From positions 1-49,418 of the forward strand of contig JACDEU010000017.1 of the NCBI GenBank assembly GCA_013816245.1: a stretch of DNA of 49,418 bases. The letters run 5' to 3'. This DNA is from Actinomycetota bacterium. Lineage in GTDB: Bacteria > Actinomycetota > Thermoleophilia > Gaiellales > Gaiellaceae. Of the stretch, positions 28,900 to 38,485 are shown one piece after another (the first letter of the stretch is position 1; the number at the start of each line of letters is the position of its first letter). The notes under the pieces were generated by a model. It did no database searches, was not told the DNA's origin, and saw only the letters and a program-made list of their open reading frames with translations. The position numbers and the translations under genes are program-made.

Positions 28900-30389
28900 C
28901 GGGCGAGGCGCTTGGCGAGCTCGACGATCAGGCGGACGCCGTAACCGGTGCCGCCGCGTTGTGTCAGATAGTCGCCACGCGAGCGCTCGAGGAAGCCGGG
29001 GCCCGCCATGTCGATGTGCGCCCATGGCCCTTCTCCCGCGAACTCGCGCAGGAACTCCGCTGCCAGGACGGGTGAGCCCTGCCGCAGGTCCGACGAGTTC
29101 TTCAGGTCGGCGAACGACGAGTCGACGTAGCGGCGATAGCGCGGATGGAGCGGGAACGGCCAGGTGTGATCGCCGCTCGCTTCCGCTGCGGCGAGGATCT
29201 CCTTCATCCAGTCGTCCTCGTTTGCGAAGGCACCGGCGTAGAAGTCGCCGAGCGCGAGCTCCATCGCGCCGGTGAGCGTCGCGAGGTCGAGGAGGTGCGT
29301 CGCGCCTTCGCGGCGGGCGTACCACAGGGCATCCGCAAGGACGAGGCGTCCTTCCGCGTCGGTGTTCGTGATCTCGATCGTCTTGCCGTTCGCGGCGCGC
29401 AGGATGTCGCCCGGCCGGAACGAGTCGCCGCTGACGAGATTCTCCGCGGCAGCGACCACGGCGATGATGCGAATGGGAAGCTCGAGCTCGGCGACGGCTG
29501 CGATCCCGGCGATCACAGCCGCGCCCCCGGCCATGTCGCCCTTCATGTCCTCCATCTTCAGAGCCGGCTTGAGGGAGATTCCGCCGGCGTCGAAGGTGAT
29601 CGCCTTCCCGACGAGGCCGAGCACGGTGTCACCCTTCGCCCCTTGCGGGGGTTCGTAGCGGAGGACGATCAGGCGCGGCCCGTTGGCGCTCGCGCGACCG
29701 ACGGCCGAGAGGGCGCCCATGCCGAGCTCGTCGATCTGCCCGGGCTCGAGCGCCTCGACGGTCAGGTTCGGCCCGGAGAGCTCCGCGGCCCGCTCGCCCA
29801 GAACCTGAGGAGTCAACTCGTTCGGCGGGGAGTTCGCTAGGTCGCGGGCCGCATTGACCCAGCGACCGACCCGCGCCGTGCGGCCGGCGGACTCGGCGAG
29901 CCCGTCGGGAGCGTCGGTGTAGAACAGGATCTTCTCGACCGGCTTCCGGGGCTTTTCTTCCGTCTTCCAGCGCGCCGGGCTGTACGAGCCGAGCATCGTG
30001 CCCTCGACGATCGCCGTTGCCTGGTCGTCCAGCGAGAGCGGCAGGGAATCGTCCAGCTGCCACGCGACCGTGCCCCCGACGTCGCCCAGCCGGCGCACGA
30101 CGGCCGAGGCCGCGGTCCGCAGCGTGTCGGCGTCGACGTCCTCCCGCTTGCCGACGCCCGCGACGATCAGCCGCCGCGCGTCGAGCTCCCCATCGGTGTG
30201 CAGCATCACGGTCTTGCCGAGGTCGCCCTTGAGCTCGCCGTCCTTGGCGAGGCGCTGGAGCCGGCCCTTCAGACGCTCGTCGAGAGTGCGCGTGCCGTTC
30301 GACAGGCCGTCTTCCTGAGGAAACGGGATGGCCAGCGCATCGGGCTCGACCTCGCCGGGTTGCCTGACTTCGATCGTGAGCTTCTCCAT
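28896..30389 (-). CDS. pepA: Leucyl aminopeptidase (M17)
   Basis: This cytoplasmic di-zinc aminopeptidase releases N-terminal residues (497 residues, normal). Metal and catalytic motifs are KAITFDAGGISLKP (Lys, Asp), DMKGDMAGGAAV and the family signature NTDAEGRLVLADAL. The less conserved N-terminal domain spans about 1-170. It overlaps the downstream dehydrogenase by 4 nt and is divergent from the 80-aa gene, with 79 bp between. Confidence 0.93.
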   Translation of the reverse strand: MEKLTIEVRQPGEVEPDALAIPFPQEDGLSNGTRTLDERLKGRLQRLAKDGELKGDLGKTVMLHTDGELDARRLIVAGVGKREDVDADTLRTAASAVVRRLGDVGGTVAWQLDDSLPLSLDDQATAIVEGTMLGSYSPARWKTEEKPRKPVEKILFYTDAPDGLAESAGRTARVGRWVNAARDLANSPPNELTPQVLGERAAELSGPNLTVEALEPGQIDELGMGALSAVGRASANGPRLIVLRYEPPQGAKGDTVLGLVGKAITFDAGGISLKPALKMEDMKGDMAGGAAVIAGIAAVAELELPIRIIAVVAAAENLVSGDSFRPGDILRAANGKTIEITNTDAEGRLVLADALWYARREGATHLLDLATLTGAMELALGDFYAGAFANEDDWMKEILAAAEASGDHTWPFPLHPRYRRYVDSSFADLKNSSDLRQGSPVLAAEFLREFAGEGPWAHIDMAGPGFLERSRGDYLTQRGGTGYGVRLIVELAKRLAR

Positions 30390-30468
30390 CGGGCCGCGAT
30401 CGTACCCAAGCAGGGATTTACCGTGCCTTTACGAAATTTGGCTAACCGGTCTTAACTTTGATCGTCGC

Positions 30469-30711
30469 ATGCCGATGATGAACCCCGAGATGAGCGCCAC
30501 GCTGCTGCGGCCCGTCGTTCCCTCGCGCTTTCGACGCGGGCCCTCCCGCCCGACCGTCGAGTCGCTGATGGAGCAGATCTCCGTGCTGACGTCCGAGCGC
30601 CAGCGCCTGCGGGACCGGGGCGTGAACGGCTCGAGGCTCGAGCGAAACCGCGTGAAGCTTGCCCGGGCCCAGTGGGAGCTCTCCCACGCGCTCATCGAGC
30701 GCTACCTCTAG
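30469..30711 (+). CDS. Small hypothetical protein, 80 aa
   Basis: The ATG at 30469 (other ATGs at 30475 and 30478) follows a promoter-like TTAACTTTGATCG. The protein is basic, with an N-terminal Pro/Arg segment and a predicted helix pair (TVESLMEQISVLTSERQRLR ... ERNRVKLARAQWELSHALIE). It may be a coiled-coil protein. No family is recognised. The transporter gene follows after 22 bp. Confidence 0.65.
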   Translation: MPMMNPEMSATLLRPVVPSRFRRGPSRPTVESLMEQISVLTSERQRLRDRGVNGSRLERNRVKLARAQWELSHALIERYL

Positions 30712-30733
30712 AGCGCCCCGCTAGCCTGCGCCC

Positions 30734-31921
30734 GTGCGGGCGGAGATCGATCGCAGGGCGATGGGCCTCCTTTCGAGCGGCCACATGGCGACGGACTTCG
30801 CGAACGGAGCGTTGCCTGCGCTGCTGCCGTTCCTCAAGGAGCGGTTTTCCCTCTCCTACACGGCGGTCGGCGGAATCGTGCTTGCTTCGCAGGCGTCCTC
30901 TTCGCTGATCCAGCCGCTCTTCGGTCTCTGGTCGGATCGCCGTGGTGCGATGTGGCTGCTGCCGGCCGGTGTGGCGCTCACGGGGGTCGGCATCGCACTT
31001 GCCGCCGACGCACCGAACTACTGGCTCGTCGTTCTGCTCGTCCTCGTCTCGGGTGTCGGCAGTGCCGCGTTCCACCCGGAAGGCTCGAAGTTCGCAGGCC
31101 TTGTCAGCGGCCGCAGGCGGGCGAGCGGCATGTCCTGGTTCTCGATCGGCGGCAACCTCGGGTATGGGTTCGGTCCCGTTGCGACCACGGCGATCGTCGC
31201 GGCGCTCGGTTTGCGCGGCGGGCTCGTCCTGGCCCTGCCGTCCCTGGTCGTGGCGGCCGCGATCTTCGCAGGCAGCTCGTATCTCCGGAGCTTTGTGCCT
31301 GAACCGGGCGCCGGGCGTGCAGGCGCCGGCGACGACGATCCTCACGCGATGAAGTTGCTGCTCGGTGTGATCGCACTGCGCAGCGTCGCGTGGTTCGGGT
31401 TGATCACGTTTGTGCCGCTTTGGGAGGTTGCGCTCGGGCATTCGAAGTCGCACGGGAACCATCTGCTGGCGTTGATGCTGTTCGCGGGCGGCGCTGGCAC
31501 CTTGTTGCTCGGACCACTCGCGGATCGCGTTGGCCGGCGTCCTGTGCTGCTCGGGAGCGTCGTGGCGACCGGACCGCTGATGCTGCTGTTCGTCGTCGTC
31601 GGCGGGATCCCGGGCGCGATCGCGCTCGCACTGATCGGCGCCTGCGTCGTCGGCACCTTCGGGGTCACGATGGTGATGGGACAGGAGTACATGCCGCGTC
31701 ACATCGGCACCGCGTCCGGTCTCGTGATCGGACTGTCTGTCGGGCTCGGAGGCGTCGCCGCCGTCGCACTCGGCCGGCTCGCGGATGCGACGAGCCTGCG
31801 CACCACGCTCTACGTCGCTGCCGCAGCACCGCTTCTCGCTATTTTGCTGGCGCTGCAGCTTCCGAGCGGCCGGGAGAAGCGCAGGCTCGAAGCGGCGACT
31901 GAGGTAGGGTTGCTGCCGTGA
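30734..31921 (+). CDS. MFS transporter, fosmidomycin-resistance (Fsr) type
   Basis: This is a 395-residue 12-segment permease. The N-terminus has the Fsr-type SSGHMATDFANGALPALLPF and GLWSDRRGAMWLLP loop 2-3. Later segments include FHPEGSKFAG and MPRHIGTASGLVIGLSVGLGG, the usual Fsr pattern. It probably effluxes a small phosphonate-like or other toxic compound. The GTG at 30734 is used; an ATG nine codons later is also possible. The stop overlaps the SCP2 gene start (GTGA). Confidence 0.85.
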   Translation: MRAEIDRRAMGLLSSGHMATDFANGALPALLPFLKERFSLSYTAVGGIVLASQASSSLIQPLFGLWSDRRGAMWLLPAGVALTGVGIALAADAPNYWLVVLLVLVSGVGSAAFHPEGSKFAGLVSGRRRASGMSWFSIGGNLGYGFGPVATTAIVAALGLRGGLVLALPSLVVAAAIFAGSSYLRSFVPEPGAGRAGAGDDDPHAMKLLLGVIALRSVAWFGLITFVPLWEVALGHSKSHGNHLLALMLFAGGAGTLLLGPLADRVGRRPVLLGSVVATGPLMLLFVVVGGIPGAIALALIGACVVGTFGVTMVMGQEYMPRHIGTASGLVIGLSVGLGGVAAVALGRLADATSLRTTLYVAAAAPLLAILLALQLPSGREKRRLEAATEVGLLP

Positions 31922-32223
31922 CCGGCGTCAAGCAGTTCTTCGACAATCTGGAAAGTGGTGCCGACGCCTCGAAGACCTCGGGGATGACCAACTCGTATCT
32001 CTTCGACATCGAGGGTGCCGGCAAGTGGACGGTGAGGGTCGACGACGGCAGGGTGAGTGTCACCGAGGGCGGCGAGGACGCGGACGCTGTGATCTCGACT
32101 TCCGAGGAGACGTTCGAGAAGATCGTCAGCGGTGAGCAGAACCCGACGAGCGCCTACATGACCGGCAAGCTCAAGGTCAAAGGTGACATGGGTGCTGCGA
32201 TGAAGTTGCAGAAGCTCTTCTGA
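31918..32223 (+). CDS. SCP2 sterol-binding-domain protein
   Basis: This 101-residue single SCP2 domain binds lipids or acyl chains in a hydrophobic tunnel. Visible family segments are SYLFDIEGAGKWTVRVDDG, ADAVISTSEETFEKIVSGE and GKLKVKGDMGAAMKLQKLF at the C-terminus. It is translationally coupled to the MFS gene by GTGA. It may deliver or bind a lipid substrate. Confidence 0.88.
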   Translation: MTGVKQFFDNLESGADASKTSGMTNSYLFDIEGAGKWTVRVDDGRVSVTEGGEDADAVISTSEETFEKIVSGEQNPTSAYMTGKLKVKGDMGAAMKLQKLF

Positions 32224-32239
32224 GTCGAGCGGTTTTCCA

Positions 32240-32809
32240 TTGACCTGGTACCCGTTCTTCAAGTCGATTCACGTCGTCACCGCCGTCGTCTGGATCGGTG
32301 GTGCGACGATGGTCCAGGCCTACGCCGTGCGCATACTCGCCACCGGTGACGGCAGGCGTCAGGCCGACTTCGCGAAGGACACGGAAGTCGTCGGCATGCG
32401 TCTCTTCATGCCCACGTCGCTGATCCTGTTCCTTGCTGCCATCGCGATGATGGTGAACCTCGACTGGTCCTGGAGCCAGAACTGGATCGTGCTGGGTCTG
32501 ATCGCCTTCGGGCTGTCGTTCGTGATCGGGGCCGGCTTCATCGGGCCCGAAAGCGGCCGTCTGGCTGCGCTGATCGAGCAGCACGGGCCGGAGGCGCCGC
32601 TCGTACAGGCGCGCATTCGCCGCATCCTCACCGTGTCGCGCTGCGAGCTCGTTGTGCTCCTGACAGTGATCGTGAACATGGTCGTCAAGCCGACCGGCCA
32701 GAATGGTTGGTTCTGGGGAATGCTGGCCGTGATGGTGCTCGGGATCGTCGCCGTTGTCGGGTGGTACCTGCGCGGCGAGCAGCACGTACCAGCTCCCGCC
32801 ACCGAGTAG
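32240..32809 (+). CDS. DUF2269-like integral membrane protein
   Basis: This 189-residue protein has four hydrophobic segments. It begins with FFKSIHVVTAVVWIGGATM, the usual His-containing first helix of the DUF2269/CopD-like group, and ends with WGMLAVMVLGIVAVVGWYL. TTG at 32240 is used. It follows SCP2 by 16 bp and is convergent with the carboxylase gene, whose stop starts at the next base. Function unknown. Confidence 0.75.
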   Translation: MTWYPFFKSIHVVTAVVWIGGATMVQAYAVRILATGDGRRQADFAKDTEVVGMRLFMPTSLILFLAAIAMMVNLDWSWSQNWIVLGLIAFGLSFVIGAGFIGPESGRLAALIEQHGPEAPLVQARIRRILTVSRCELVVLLTVIVNMVVKPTGQNGWFWGMLAVMVLGIVAVVGWYLRGEQHVPAPATE

Positions 32810-34423
32810 TCATTCCCCCAGTTCTACGAGCGGGGCGCCGGCTGCGACCGAAGCGCCTTCCTCGACATGCACGGCGCGTACCACCGCGTCATAAGGAGAT
32901 GTGAGCGGCGTCTCCATCTTCATCGCCTCGAGAACGACGAGCGGCTGTCGCGCGCGCACTGTGTCGCCCTCGCTCACCAGCAGTCGGATCACGGTGCCGG
33001 GCATCGGCGCCTTGATGACGCTCTGCTCGCCGCCGGAGCCGCGGTGGTCTCCAGCCAGGGCGTCAACGTCAGGCGGCGCGGCAAGCACCGGGGGAGGGAG
33101 GTTGAGGCGGAATGGAGCGCGCCAGGGAGTCGCGGCCACGCGGCCGGGCGCAGGGGAGAGGGGCGGATGCTCGGTGAGAAACGACGTCCTCGTGTCACCG
33201 GCCCGCACGACCGGGTGGGATACGAGCCAGCGGAGGAACGGGAGATTGGTCGTCACACCGACGATTTCGGTCTCCCGCAGCGCTGCTCCCAACTGGCTGA
33301 ACGCCTCGTCGCGGGTCGTCCCGTGCGCGATCAGCTTCGCGATCATCGGGTCGTAGGCAAGCCCGATCTCGTCGCCTTCTTCGACGCCTGCGTCCACTCT
33401 GATTCCCTCGGGGAGGCGCAGCCGCTCGATGCGCCCCGTCTGCGGGAAGAAGGTCTGCGAGTCCTCGGCGTACAGCCGGACCTCGACGGCGTGACCGCGC
33501 GGACCGGGGTAGACGTCGAGCCCGTTCCCTGCGGCGATCCGAAGTTGCGCCTGAACGAGATCGACTCCGGTGACGAGCTCCGTGACGGGATGCTCGACCT
33601 GAATGCGGCCGTTCAGCTCGAGGAACCAGAAGTCGCGTCCGTCGACCATGAACTCGGCGGTCCCGGCGCTCACATATCCGATCGCCGTCGCGAAAGCGAC
33701 GGCGGCGTTTCCGAGCGCCGCGCGCAGCCGCTCGTCGATCGCGGGGGAGGGAGACTCCTCGAGCACTTTCTGGTGGCGCCGTTGGATGGAGCAGTCGCGC
33801 TCGCCGAGCGAGAGCACGGTTCCGTGTGTGTCTGCAAGCAGTTGGATCTCGACGTGGCGGGGACGCTCGACGTAGCGCTCGCAGAAGACCCGGTCGTCAC
33901 CGAATGCCGCCTTGGCCTCGCGCCGCGATGCCTCGAGCGCTTCCGCGAGCTCCGCCGAGTCCCGAACGACCCGCATGCCGCGGCCTCCCCCGCCGGCCGC
34001 AGCCTTGACGACCAGTGGGAAACCGATCTCCTCCGGCTCTCCGGTCGGGACGACGGGTACGCCTGCCCCGTGCGCGATGCGCTTGGCCTCGAGCTTGTCA
34101 CCACCGGCGCGCAATGCGTCCGGCGGCGGCCCGACCCAGACGAGCTCTGCTGCGTTCACCGCCTCGGCGAAGTCGGGGTTCTCCGCCAGGAAGCCGTACC
34201 CCGGATGGATCGCTTCGGCGCCGGTCTGCTTCGCGGCGCGGATGTGCTCTTCCGAGAAGAGGTAGCTCGCGATCTCCACGGTCTCGTCCGCGGAACGTGC
34301 ATGGAGGGAGCCTTTGTCGTCCGGAGCGACGACAGCGACGGTTTCGATCTCGAGCTCGCGCGCGGCGCGAAACACGCGCAACGCGATCTCGCCGCGATTC
34401 GCGACGAGCAGCTTGCGGATCAA
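32810..34423 (-). CDS. Acyl-CoA (acetyl/propionyl-type) carboxylase biotin-containing subunit
   Basis: This 537-residue protein joins a biotin carboxylase and a biotin carrier. MIRKLLVANRGEIALRVFRA starts the BC domain; KAAAGGGGRGMRVV is the ATP glycine loop; ERDCSIQRRHQKVLEE and FLELNGRIQVEHPVTE are catalytic. The C-terminal BCCP domain carries the biotin lysine in LEAMKMETP. It is somewhat short (usual 570-670) because the linker between the BC and BCCP parts is reduced. The carboxyltransferase partner is not in the window. It overlaps the GlcD-like gene by ATGA. Confidence 0.9.
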   Translation of the reverse strand: MIRKLLVANRGEIALRVFRAARELEIETVAVVAPDDKGSLHARSADETVEIASYLFSEEHIRAAKQTGAEAIHPGYGFLAENPDFAEAVNAAELVWVGPPPDALRAGGDKLEAKRIAHGAGVPVVPTGEPEEIGFPLVVKAAAGGGGRGMRVVRDSAELAEALEASRREAKAAFGDDRVFCERYVERPRHVEIQLLADTHGTVLSLGERDCSIQRRHQKVLEESPSPAIDERLRAALGNAAVAFATAIGYVSAGTAEFMVDGRDFWFLELNGRIQVEHPVTELVTGVDLVQAQLRIAAGNGLDVYPGPRGHAVEVRLYAEDSQTFFPQTGRIERLRLPEGIRVDAGVEEGDEIGLAYDPMIAKLIAHGTTRDEAFSQLGAALRETEIVGVTTNLPFLRWLVSHPVVRAGDTRTSFLTEHPPLSPAPGRVAATPWRAPFRLNLPPPVLAAPPDVDALAGDHRGSGGEQSVIKAPMPGTVIRLLVSEGDTVRARQPLVVLEAMKMETPLTSPYDAVVRAVHVEEGASVAAGAPLVELGE

Positions 34424-35787
34424 GCCTTCTTTCCCGGGTTGAGCAGGTTCTGCGGGTCGAACGCCCGCTTGACTGCGCCGTGCAGCTCGAACGCGCGCGG
34501 TCCGAGCTGCTTCGCGAGCCAGTTGCGCTTGACGAAGCCGACGCCGTGCTCTCCGGAGATCGTGCCACCCAGGCGGAGCGCCAGCTCGAAGAGCGCCTCG
34601 GAGAGTTGCGGCGCGAGCTCGAGCTCACCTGCGTCGTCGCCGGCGAGCAAAAACGTCGTGTGCAGGTTGCCGTCGCCAGCGTGGCCCCACGAGCAAGCCG
34701 GGATCCCGAAGCTCCGGGCGACCTCGAGTGACGCCTCGATCGCCTCACCGAGACGGTCGAGTGGCACCGCGATGTCTTCGCTCGCCTTTCCGCCGCGCTG
34801 TGCGTCCACGACGAGCGCCAGGCCGTCGCGCCAACGCCAGAGGGCGGCGATCTCATGTGCCGACTCGGGCGCGTAGAGCGCGAGCGCGTCCTCGCCGAAG
34901 ACCTCGCGCAGGTCGTCCCGGATGCGCGCCGCCTCCTCCACTGAGCCGTCGGCCTCAGCGAGCACCGCGAACGCGCCGGGGGGAACTTCACCGGGGAAGC
35001 TCGCCCCCGCGTAGCGCATCGTCTCCGAGTCGATGTATTCGAGGGCCGCTGCGGCAATGCCGCTGCCGACGACCCGTTCGATGGCTCCGACGCCGCCGCG
35101 GACGCCGTCGAAGAAGCCGATCACCGGCCACGCCGCCTCGGGTGCCGGTGTGAGCCGTAGCCAGGCGGCGGTGATCACTCCGAGCGTTCCCTCCGATCCG
35201 ATCAGCAGATGCTTCAGGTCGTAGCCCGCAACGTCCTTTCGCAGGGGGCCACCAAGGTGGACGAGCTCTCCCGGCGGCACGACGACCTCGAGTCCGGTCA
35301 CCCAGGCGCCGGTGACGCCGTACTTGAAGGCGTGCGGGCCGCCGGCATTCGTCGCGATGTTGCCGCCGATCTGCGACTGCTCTGCTGCACCGGGGTCGGG
35401 AGCGAAGAGCAGGCCGCCCTCACGCGCGATCCGGCGCAACTCCGCGGTGCGCACACCCGCTTCGACTTCGATGCGCCAGAGCAGCGGGTCGAAGGATCGC
35501 ACGCGATCGAGCCGTTCGAGCGAAAGGACGACACCGCCGTCGAGCGGCACTGCGCCGCCCGCATAGCCTGTCCCTCCGCCGCGCGGCACGATCGGAACGC
35601 CGTGCGCATAGCACCACTCCACAACCTCGGCGACCTCGTCCGCGTCGCGCGGCAGTGCCACCGCGTCTGCATGGCCGTGTAGACCACGCGCCTCGGTCTG
35701 ATCGGTCAGATACGCGGCGCTCGGTGCGAGCACGTCGGCGGCGACGGCTGCGCGCAGGTCACGCTTGACGGACGCGAGGGCGCTCAT
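34420..35787 (-). CDS. FAD-linked oxidase, GlcD / D-2-hydroxyacid dehydrogenase type
   Basis: This is a 455-residue flavoprotein. The N-terminal FAD-binding_4 (PCMH) domain has IVPRGGGTGYAGGAVPL and IGGNIATNAGGPHAFKYGVT. The C-terminal FAD-oxidase C domain has the conserved HAGDGNLHTTFLL and GGTISGEHGVGFVKR. Such enzymes oxidise glycolate, D-lactate or D-2-hydroxyglutarate. The substrate cannot be fixed here. It overlaps the MBL-like gene upstream and the carboxylase gene downstream by 4 nt each, so the three are one operon. Confidence 0.88.
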   Translation of the reverse strand: MSALASVKRDLRAAVAADVLAPSAAYLTDQTEARGLHGHADAVALPRDADEVAEVVEWCYAHGVPIVPRGGGTGYAGGAVPLDGGVVLSLERLDRVRSFDPLLWRIEVEAGVRTAELRRIAREGGLLFAPDPGAAEQSQIGGNIATNAGGPHAFKYGVTGAWVTGLEVVVPPGELVHLGGPLRKDVAGYDLKHLLIGSEGTLGVITAAWLRLTPAPEAAWPVIGFFDGVRGGVGAIERVVGSGIAAAALEYIDSETMRYAGASFPGEVPPGAFAVLAEADGSVEEAARIRDDLREVFGEDALALYAPESAHEIAALWRWRDGLALVVDAQRGGKASEDIAVPLDRLGEAIEASLEVARSFGIPACSWGHAGDGNLHTTFLLAGDDAGELELAPQLSEALFELALRLGGTISGEHGVGFVKRNWLAKQLGPRAFELHGAVKRAFDPQNLLNPGKKA

Positions 35788-36362
35788 TCGAGGGCACGCT
35801 CGAGCGCCGCGCGTCCGTCATGCAGCACCGGCTCACCATGCGAGACGAGCACCAACTCGACAGGCAGGCCGAGCAACGGCTGAAGGCCGATCCGCAAGTC
35901 GTCCTGGGTGTAACCGCCGAGATGGCGAAGCCACGATTCAGGGCACATCCGCAGGCCTGGCGGGCGGTCGCCGAGGATGCGGTCGCCGGGAACGAGCGCA
36001 CGGTGCTCCGGGATCCAGAAAATCCTTTCTCCGGAGCCGGCAATCTCGAACTCCTCGACGGCTCCTGGCACCTTGTCCGATGCGTCGTAGCGCCGCTTCA
36101 CCTCGTCGCGGCTGCGCTCGTGAAACTTGACGGTCACGAGAACCGCGACGTTCTGTTTGCCCTTCGCGAGTGTGTCGAGTGCGGAGAAGTCCCCGTCGAC
36201 CACCAGTGGGTCGACGAGCACGAGAGTTTCGCCCGAGTCGTAGGCCACGCACCCGACCTCGCGCGGCCAGTCCGCCGGACTGTCCACATCCTTGGGCGGC
36301 TCCCACTCGGGATGTGACGCCGTCCAGCGCCACAGGCCCGGTGCGACCTGTTGCAACTCCAC
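35784..36362 (-). CDS. MBL-fold-like protein, probably metal-site deficient
   Basis: This 192-residue protein reads like a metallo-beta-lactamase-fold hydrolase: ELQQVAPGLWRWTASHP, TLVLVDPLVVDGDF and a C-terminal VLVSHGEPVLHDGRAALERAL. The usual HxHxDH metal motif is absent from its expected place (VLVTVKFHERSRDEVKRRY), so catalysis is doubtful. GTG at 36362 is chosen, 25 bp from the divergent oxidoreductase gene. It starts the operon leading to the GlcD-like and carboxylase genes. Function unknown. Confidence 0.7.
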   Translation of the reverse strand: MELQQVAPGLWRWTASHPEWEPPKDVDSPADWPREVGCVAYDSGETLVLVDPLVVDGDFSALDTLAKGKQNVAVLVTVKFHERSRDEVKRRYDASDKVPGAVEEFEIAGSGERIFWIPEHRALVPGDRILGDRPPGLRMCPESWLRHLGGYTQDDLRIGLQPLLGLPVELVLVSHGEPVLHDGRAALERALE

Positions 36363-36387
36363 GTCACGGAGCGTAGATGATGCACCG

Positions 36388-37365
36388 ATGGAACCGGTTC
36401 GCTGGGGGATCCTCTCCACGGCCCGCATCAACCACGCGGTCATCGATCCCGCTCGCGAGAGCGAGAAGGCGGTGGTCATCGCCGTCGCGAGCCGCAATCT
36501 CGCCCGTGCGGAGACCTACGCACGCGAGCAGGGAATCGAGCGTTCCTACGGGAGCTACAAGGCGCTGCTCGCCGATGACGACGTCGAGGCGGTCTACGTC
36601 TCTTTGCCGAACGCGCTCCATGTGCCCTGGGCGATCAAAGCGCTCGAGGCAGGTAAGCACGTGCTCTGCGAGAAGCCGCTCGGCCGCACTCCCGAAGTGG
36701 TCGAGCAAGCCTTCGACACGGCCGACCGCCAGGACCGCGTGCTGATGGAGGCGTTCATGTACCGGCACCATCCTTTGACGCGCAAGCTGAAGGAGCTCGT
36801 CGACTCGGGCGCGCTCGGAGAGCTCAAGCAGATCCGTACAGCCTTCACGTTCACGCTCGACAATCGCGACGACGTTCGCTGGCGCCCCGAACTGGAGGGC
36901 GGTTCACTTCTCGATCTCGGCTGCTACTGCGTGAGCGTCAGCCGCCTGCTTGGGGGCGAGCCGGAGCGAGTCTACGGCCGCCAGAGGCTGGCGCCGACGG
37001 GGATCGACGTCGGGTTCACCGGAACCCTGGAGTTCCCGGGCGAGGCCTCGGCCCAGTTCCACTGCGCATTCGACTTACCGGCCGAGAGCTACGTCGAGGC
37101 GATCGGCACGACGGGGAAGGCGCGCGTCGTGGAGCCCTTCCGGTGCAACGACCCGCATGTCGACCTCAACGGCAGCCGGATCGACGTCGACGACGTCGAC
37201 CGTTATCTGCTCCAGCTCGAGAACTTGAGCGAGGCGATCCGCGGCAAAGCCGAGCCGCTCCTGGGGCGAGACGACGCCCTGGGGCAAGCCGCGACGATCG
37301 CTGCGCTCTACCGCGCCGCCGAGACAGCAGCGCCCGAGACTCCACGAAGAGCCGCTGCCGTATAG
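36388..37365 (+). CDS. Gfo/Idh/MocA family oxidoreductase
   Basis: This 325-residue NAD(P)-dependent sugar or polyol dehydrogenase has an N-terminal Rossmann domain starting RWGILSTARINHAVI, with KHVLCEKPLGR (the EKP motif) at about 95. C-terminal alpha-beta segment: LMEAFMYRHHPLTRKLKEL and GGSLLDLGCYCVSVSRLL. The ATG at 36388 begins the dinucleotide fold. It lies tail-to-tail with a second family member one base downstream. The substrate is probably a sugar, given the ABC transporter nearby (inference). Confidence 0.9.
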   Translation: MEPVRWGILSTARINHAVIDPARESEKAVVIAVASRNLARAETYAREQGIERSYGSYKALLADDDVEAVYVSLPNALHVPWAIKALEAGKHVLCEKPLGRTPEVVEQAFDTADRQDRVLMEAFMYRHHPLTRKLKELVDSGALGELKQIRTAFTFTLDNRDDVRWRPELEGGSLLDLGCYCVSVSRLLGGEPERVYGRQRLAPTGIDVGFTGTLEFPGEASAQFHCAFDLPAESYVEAIGTTGKARVVEPFRCNDPHVDLNGSRIDVDDVDRYLLQLENLSEAIRGKAEPLLGRDDALGQAATIAALYRAAETAAPETPRRAAAV

Positions 37366-37366
37366 G

Positions 37367-38485
37367 TCATTCGCCGTCGGTCAGGCCGCGGAATGCCAGC
37401 TGCTCGCGGCGACCCCCGGCGCTCGATCGCACGATCGCCTCGCCGATCTCGGACGCGCGATAGCCGTCCTCGAACGTCGCGCCGTGCGGTGCGACGTCGC
37501 TACCGTCGGCGATCGAGCGCAGGAGGTGATGCACCTCGTGGACGAAGGTGTCTCCCCATCCGACGATGTGCCCGGGCGGCCACCAGAGATCCATGAACGG
37601 GTGGTTCGCCTCCGTCACGAGCACCGTCCTGAACCCGCGCGTGCGGTCCTCGCCGTCGAGAAAGACCTGCAGCTCGTTCATGCGCTCCATGTCGAAGTAG
37701 AGCGAGCCGCGCGAGCCGTTGATCTCCCACTGAAAGGCGTTGCGCCTTCCGAGCGCGAGGCGTGTCGACTCGATCGTTCCGACCGCGCCGCTCTCGAACT
37801 CGACAGCCGCCTCGATCGCGTCGTCGACCCTGCGACCACTGACGAAAGTCTTCACGATGCCGGCGACGGAACTGAACTCACCGACGAGGTAGCGCGCGAG
37901 GTCGATCACGTGCGTGCCGAGATCTCCGAGCGCTCCGGATCCCGCCTGGTCCGGATCGAAGCGCCAGGTGTCGAGCGTCGGATCGTCGCCCCAGTCCTGC
38001 AGGTAACGGCCGCGGAAGTGGCGCAGCTCTCCGAGCGCGCCCTCGTCGATCAGTTCGCGCGCGAGCCGCACCGCGGGGACGAAGCGGTAGTTGAACCCGC
38101 ACAGATGCTTGACACCGGTCGCGGCCACGCGGCGCCACACGTCGTAGCTCTCATCGGCCGTGCGCCCGAGCGGCTTCTCGCAGAGGACGTGCTTGCCCGC
38201 TTCGGCGGCGGCGATCGTGGGCTCGGCATGTAGCGAGTTCGGGCCACCGTTGTCGAACAGCCCGATCCGCTCGTCCGTGACGATGTCGTGCCAGTCGGTC
38301 GTCCACCGTTCGTAGCCGTATCGGCTTGCTGCCGTCGAGACCGCATCCTGGTTTCGCCCGGCGATCGCGATGAGCCGTGGCACGAGCGGGGGCGGCCACG
38401 CGAGGTACTCCAGCGTGCGGAACGCGCTCGAGTGTGCCTTCCCCATGAATGCGTAGCCGAGCATGCCAACGCCGATCTCTGCCAT
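37367..38485 (-). CDS. Gfo/Idh/MocA family oxidoreductase
   Basis: This 372-residue member starts with GVGMLGYAFMGKAHSSAF and has HVLCEKPLGR and CGFNYRFVPAVRLARELI, and a DLGTHVIDLARYLVG catalytic segment. Residues suit myo-inositol/glucose-type dehydrogenases. It is convergent with the preceding gene (1 bp between stops) and divergent from the ABC transporter operon, with about 165 bp between, and is probably part of the same carbohydrate system. Confidence 0.9.
   Translation of the reverse strand: MAEIGVGMLGYAFMGKAHSSAFRTLEYLAWPPPLVPRLIAIAGRNQDAVSTAASRYGYERWTTDWHDIVTDERIGLFDNGGPNSLHAEPTIAAAEAGKHVLCEKPLGRTADESYDVWRRVAATGVKHLCGFNYRFVPAVRLARELIDEGALGELRHFRGRYLQDWGDDPTLDTWRFDPDQAGSGALGDLGTHVIDLARYLVGEFSSVAGIVKTFVSGRRVDDAIEAAVEFESGAVGTIESTRLALGRRNAFQWEINGSRGSLYFDMERMNELQVFLDGEDRTRGFRTVLVTEANHPFMDLWWPPGHIVGWGDTFVHEVHHLLRSIADGSDVAPHGATFEDGYRASEIGEAIVRSSAGGRREQLAFRGLTDGE

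Noticed and set aside
32867..34876. Long plus-strand frame of 669 codons opposite the carboxylase gene
   Set aside because: The minus-strand carboxylase and GlcD-like genes have clear motifs; the plus frame is a GC-driven shadow.
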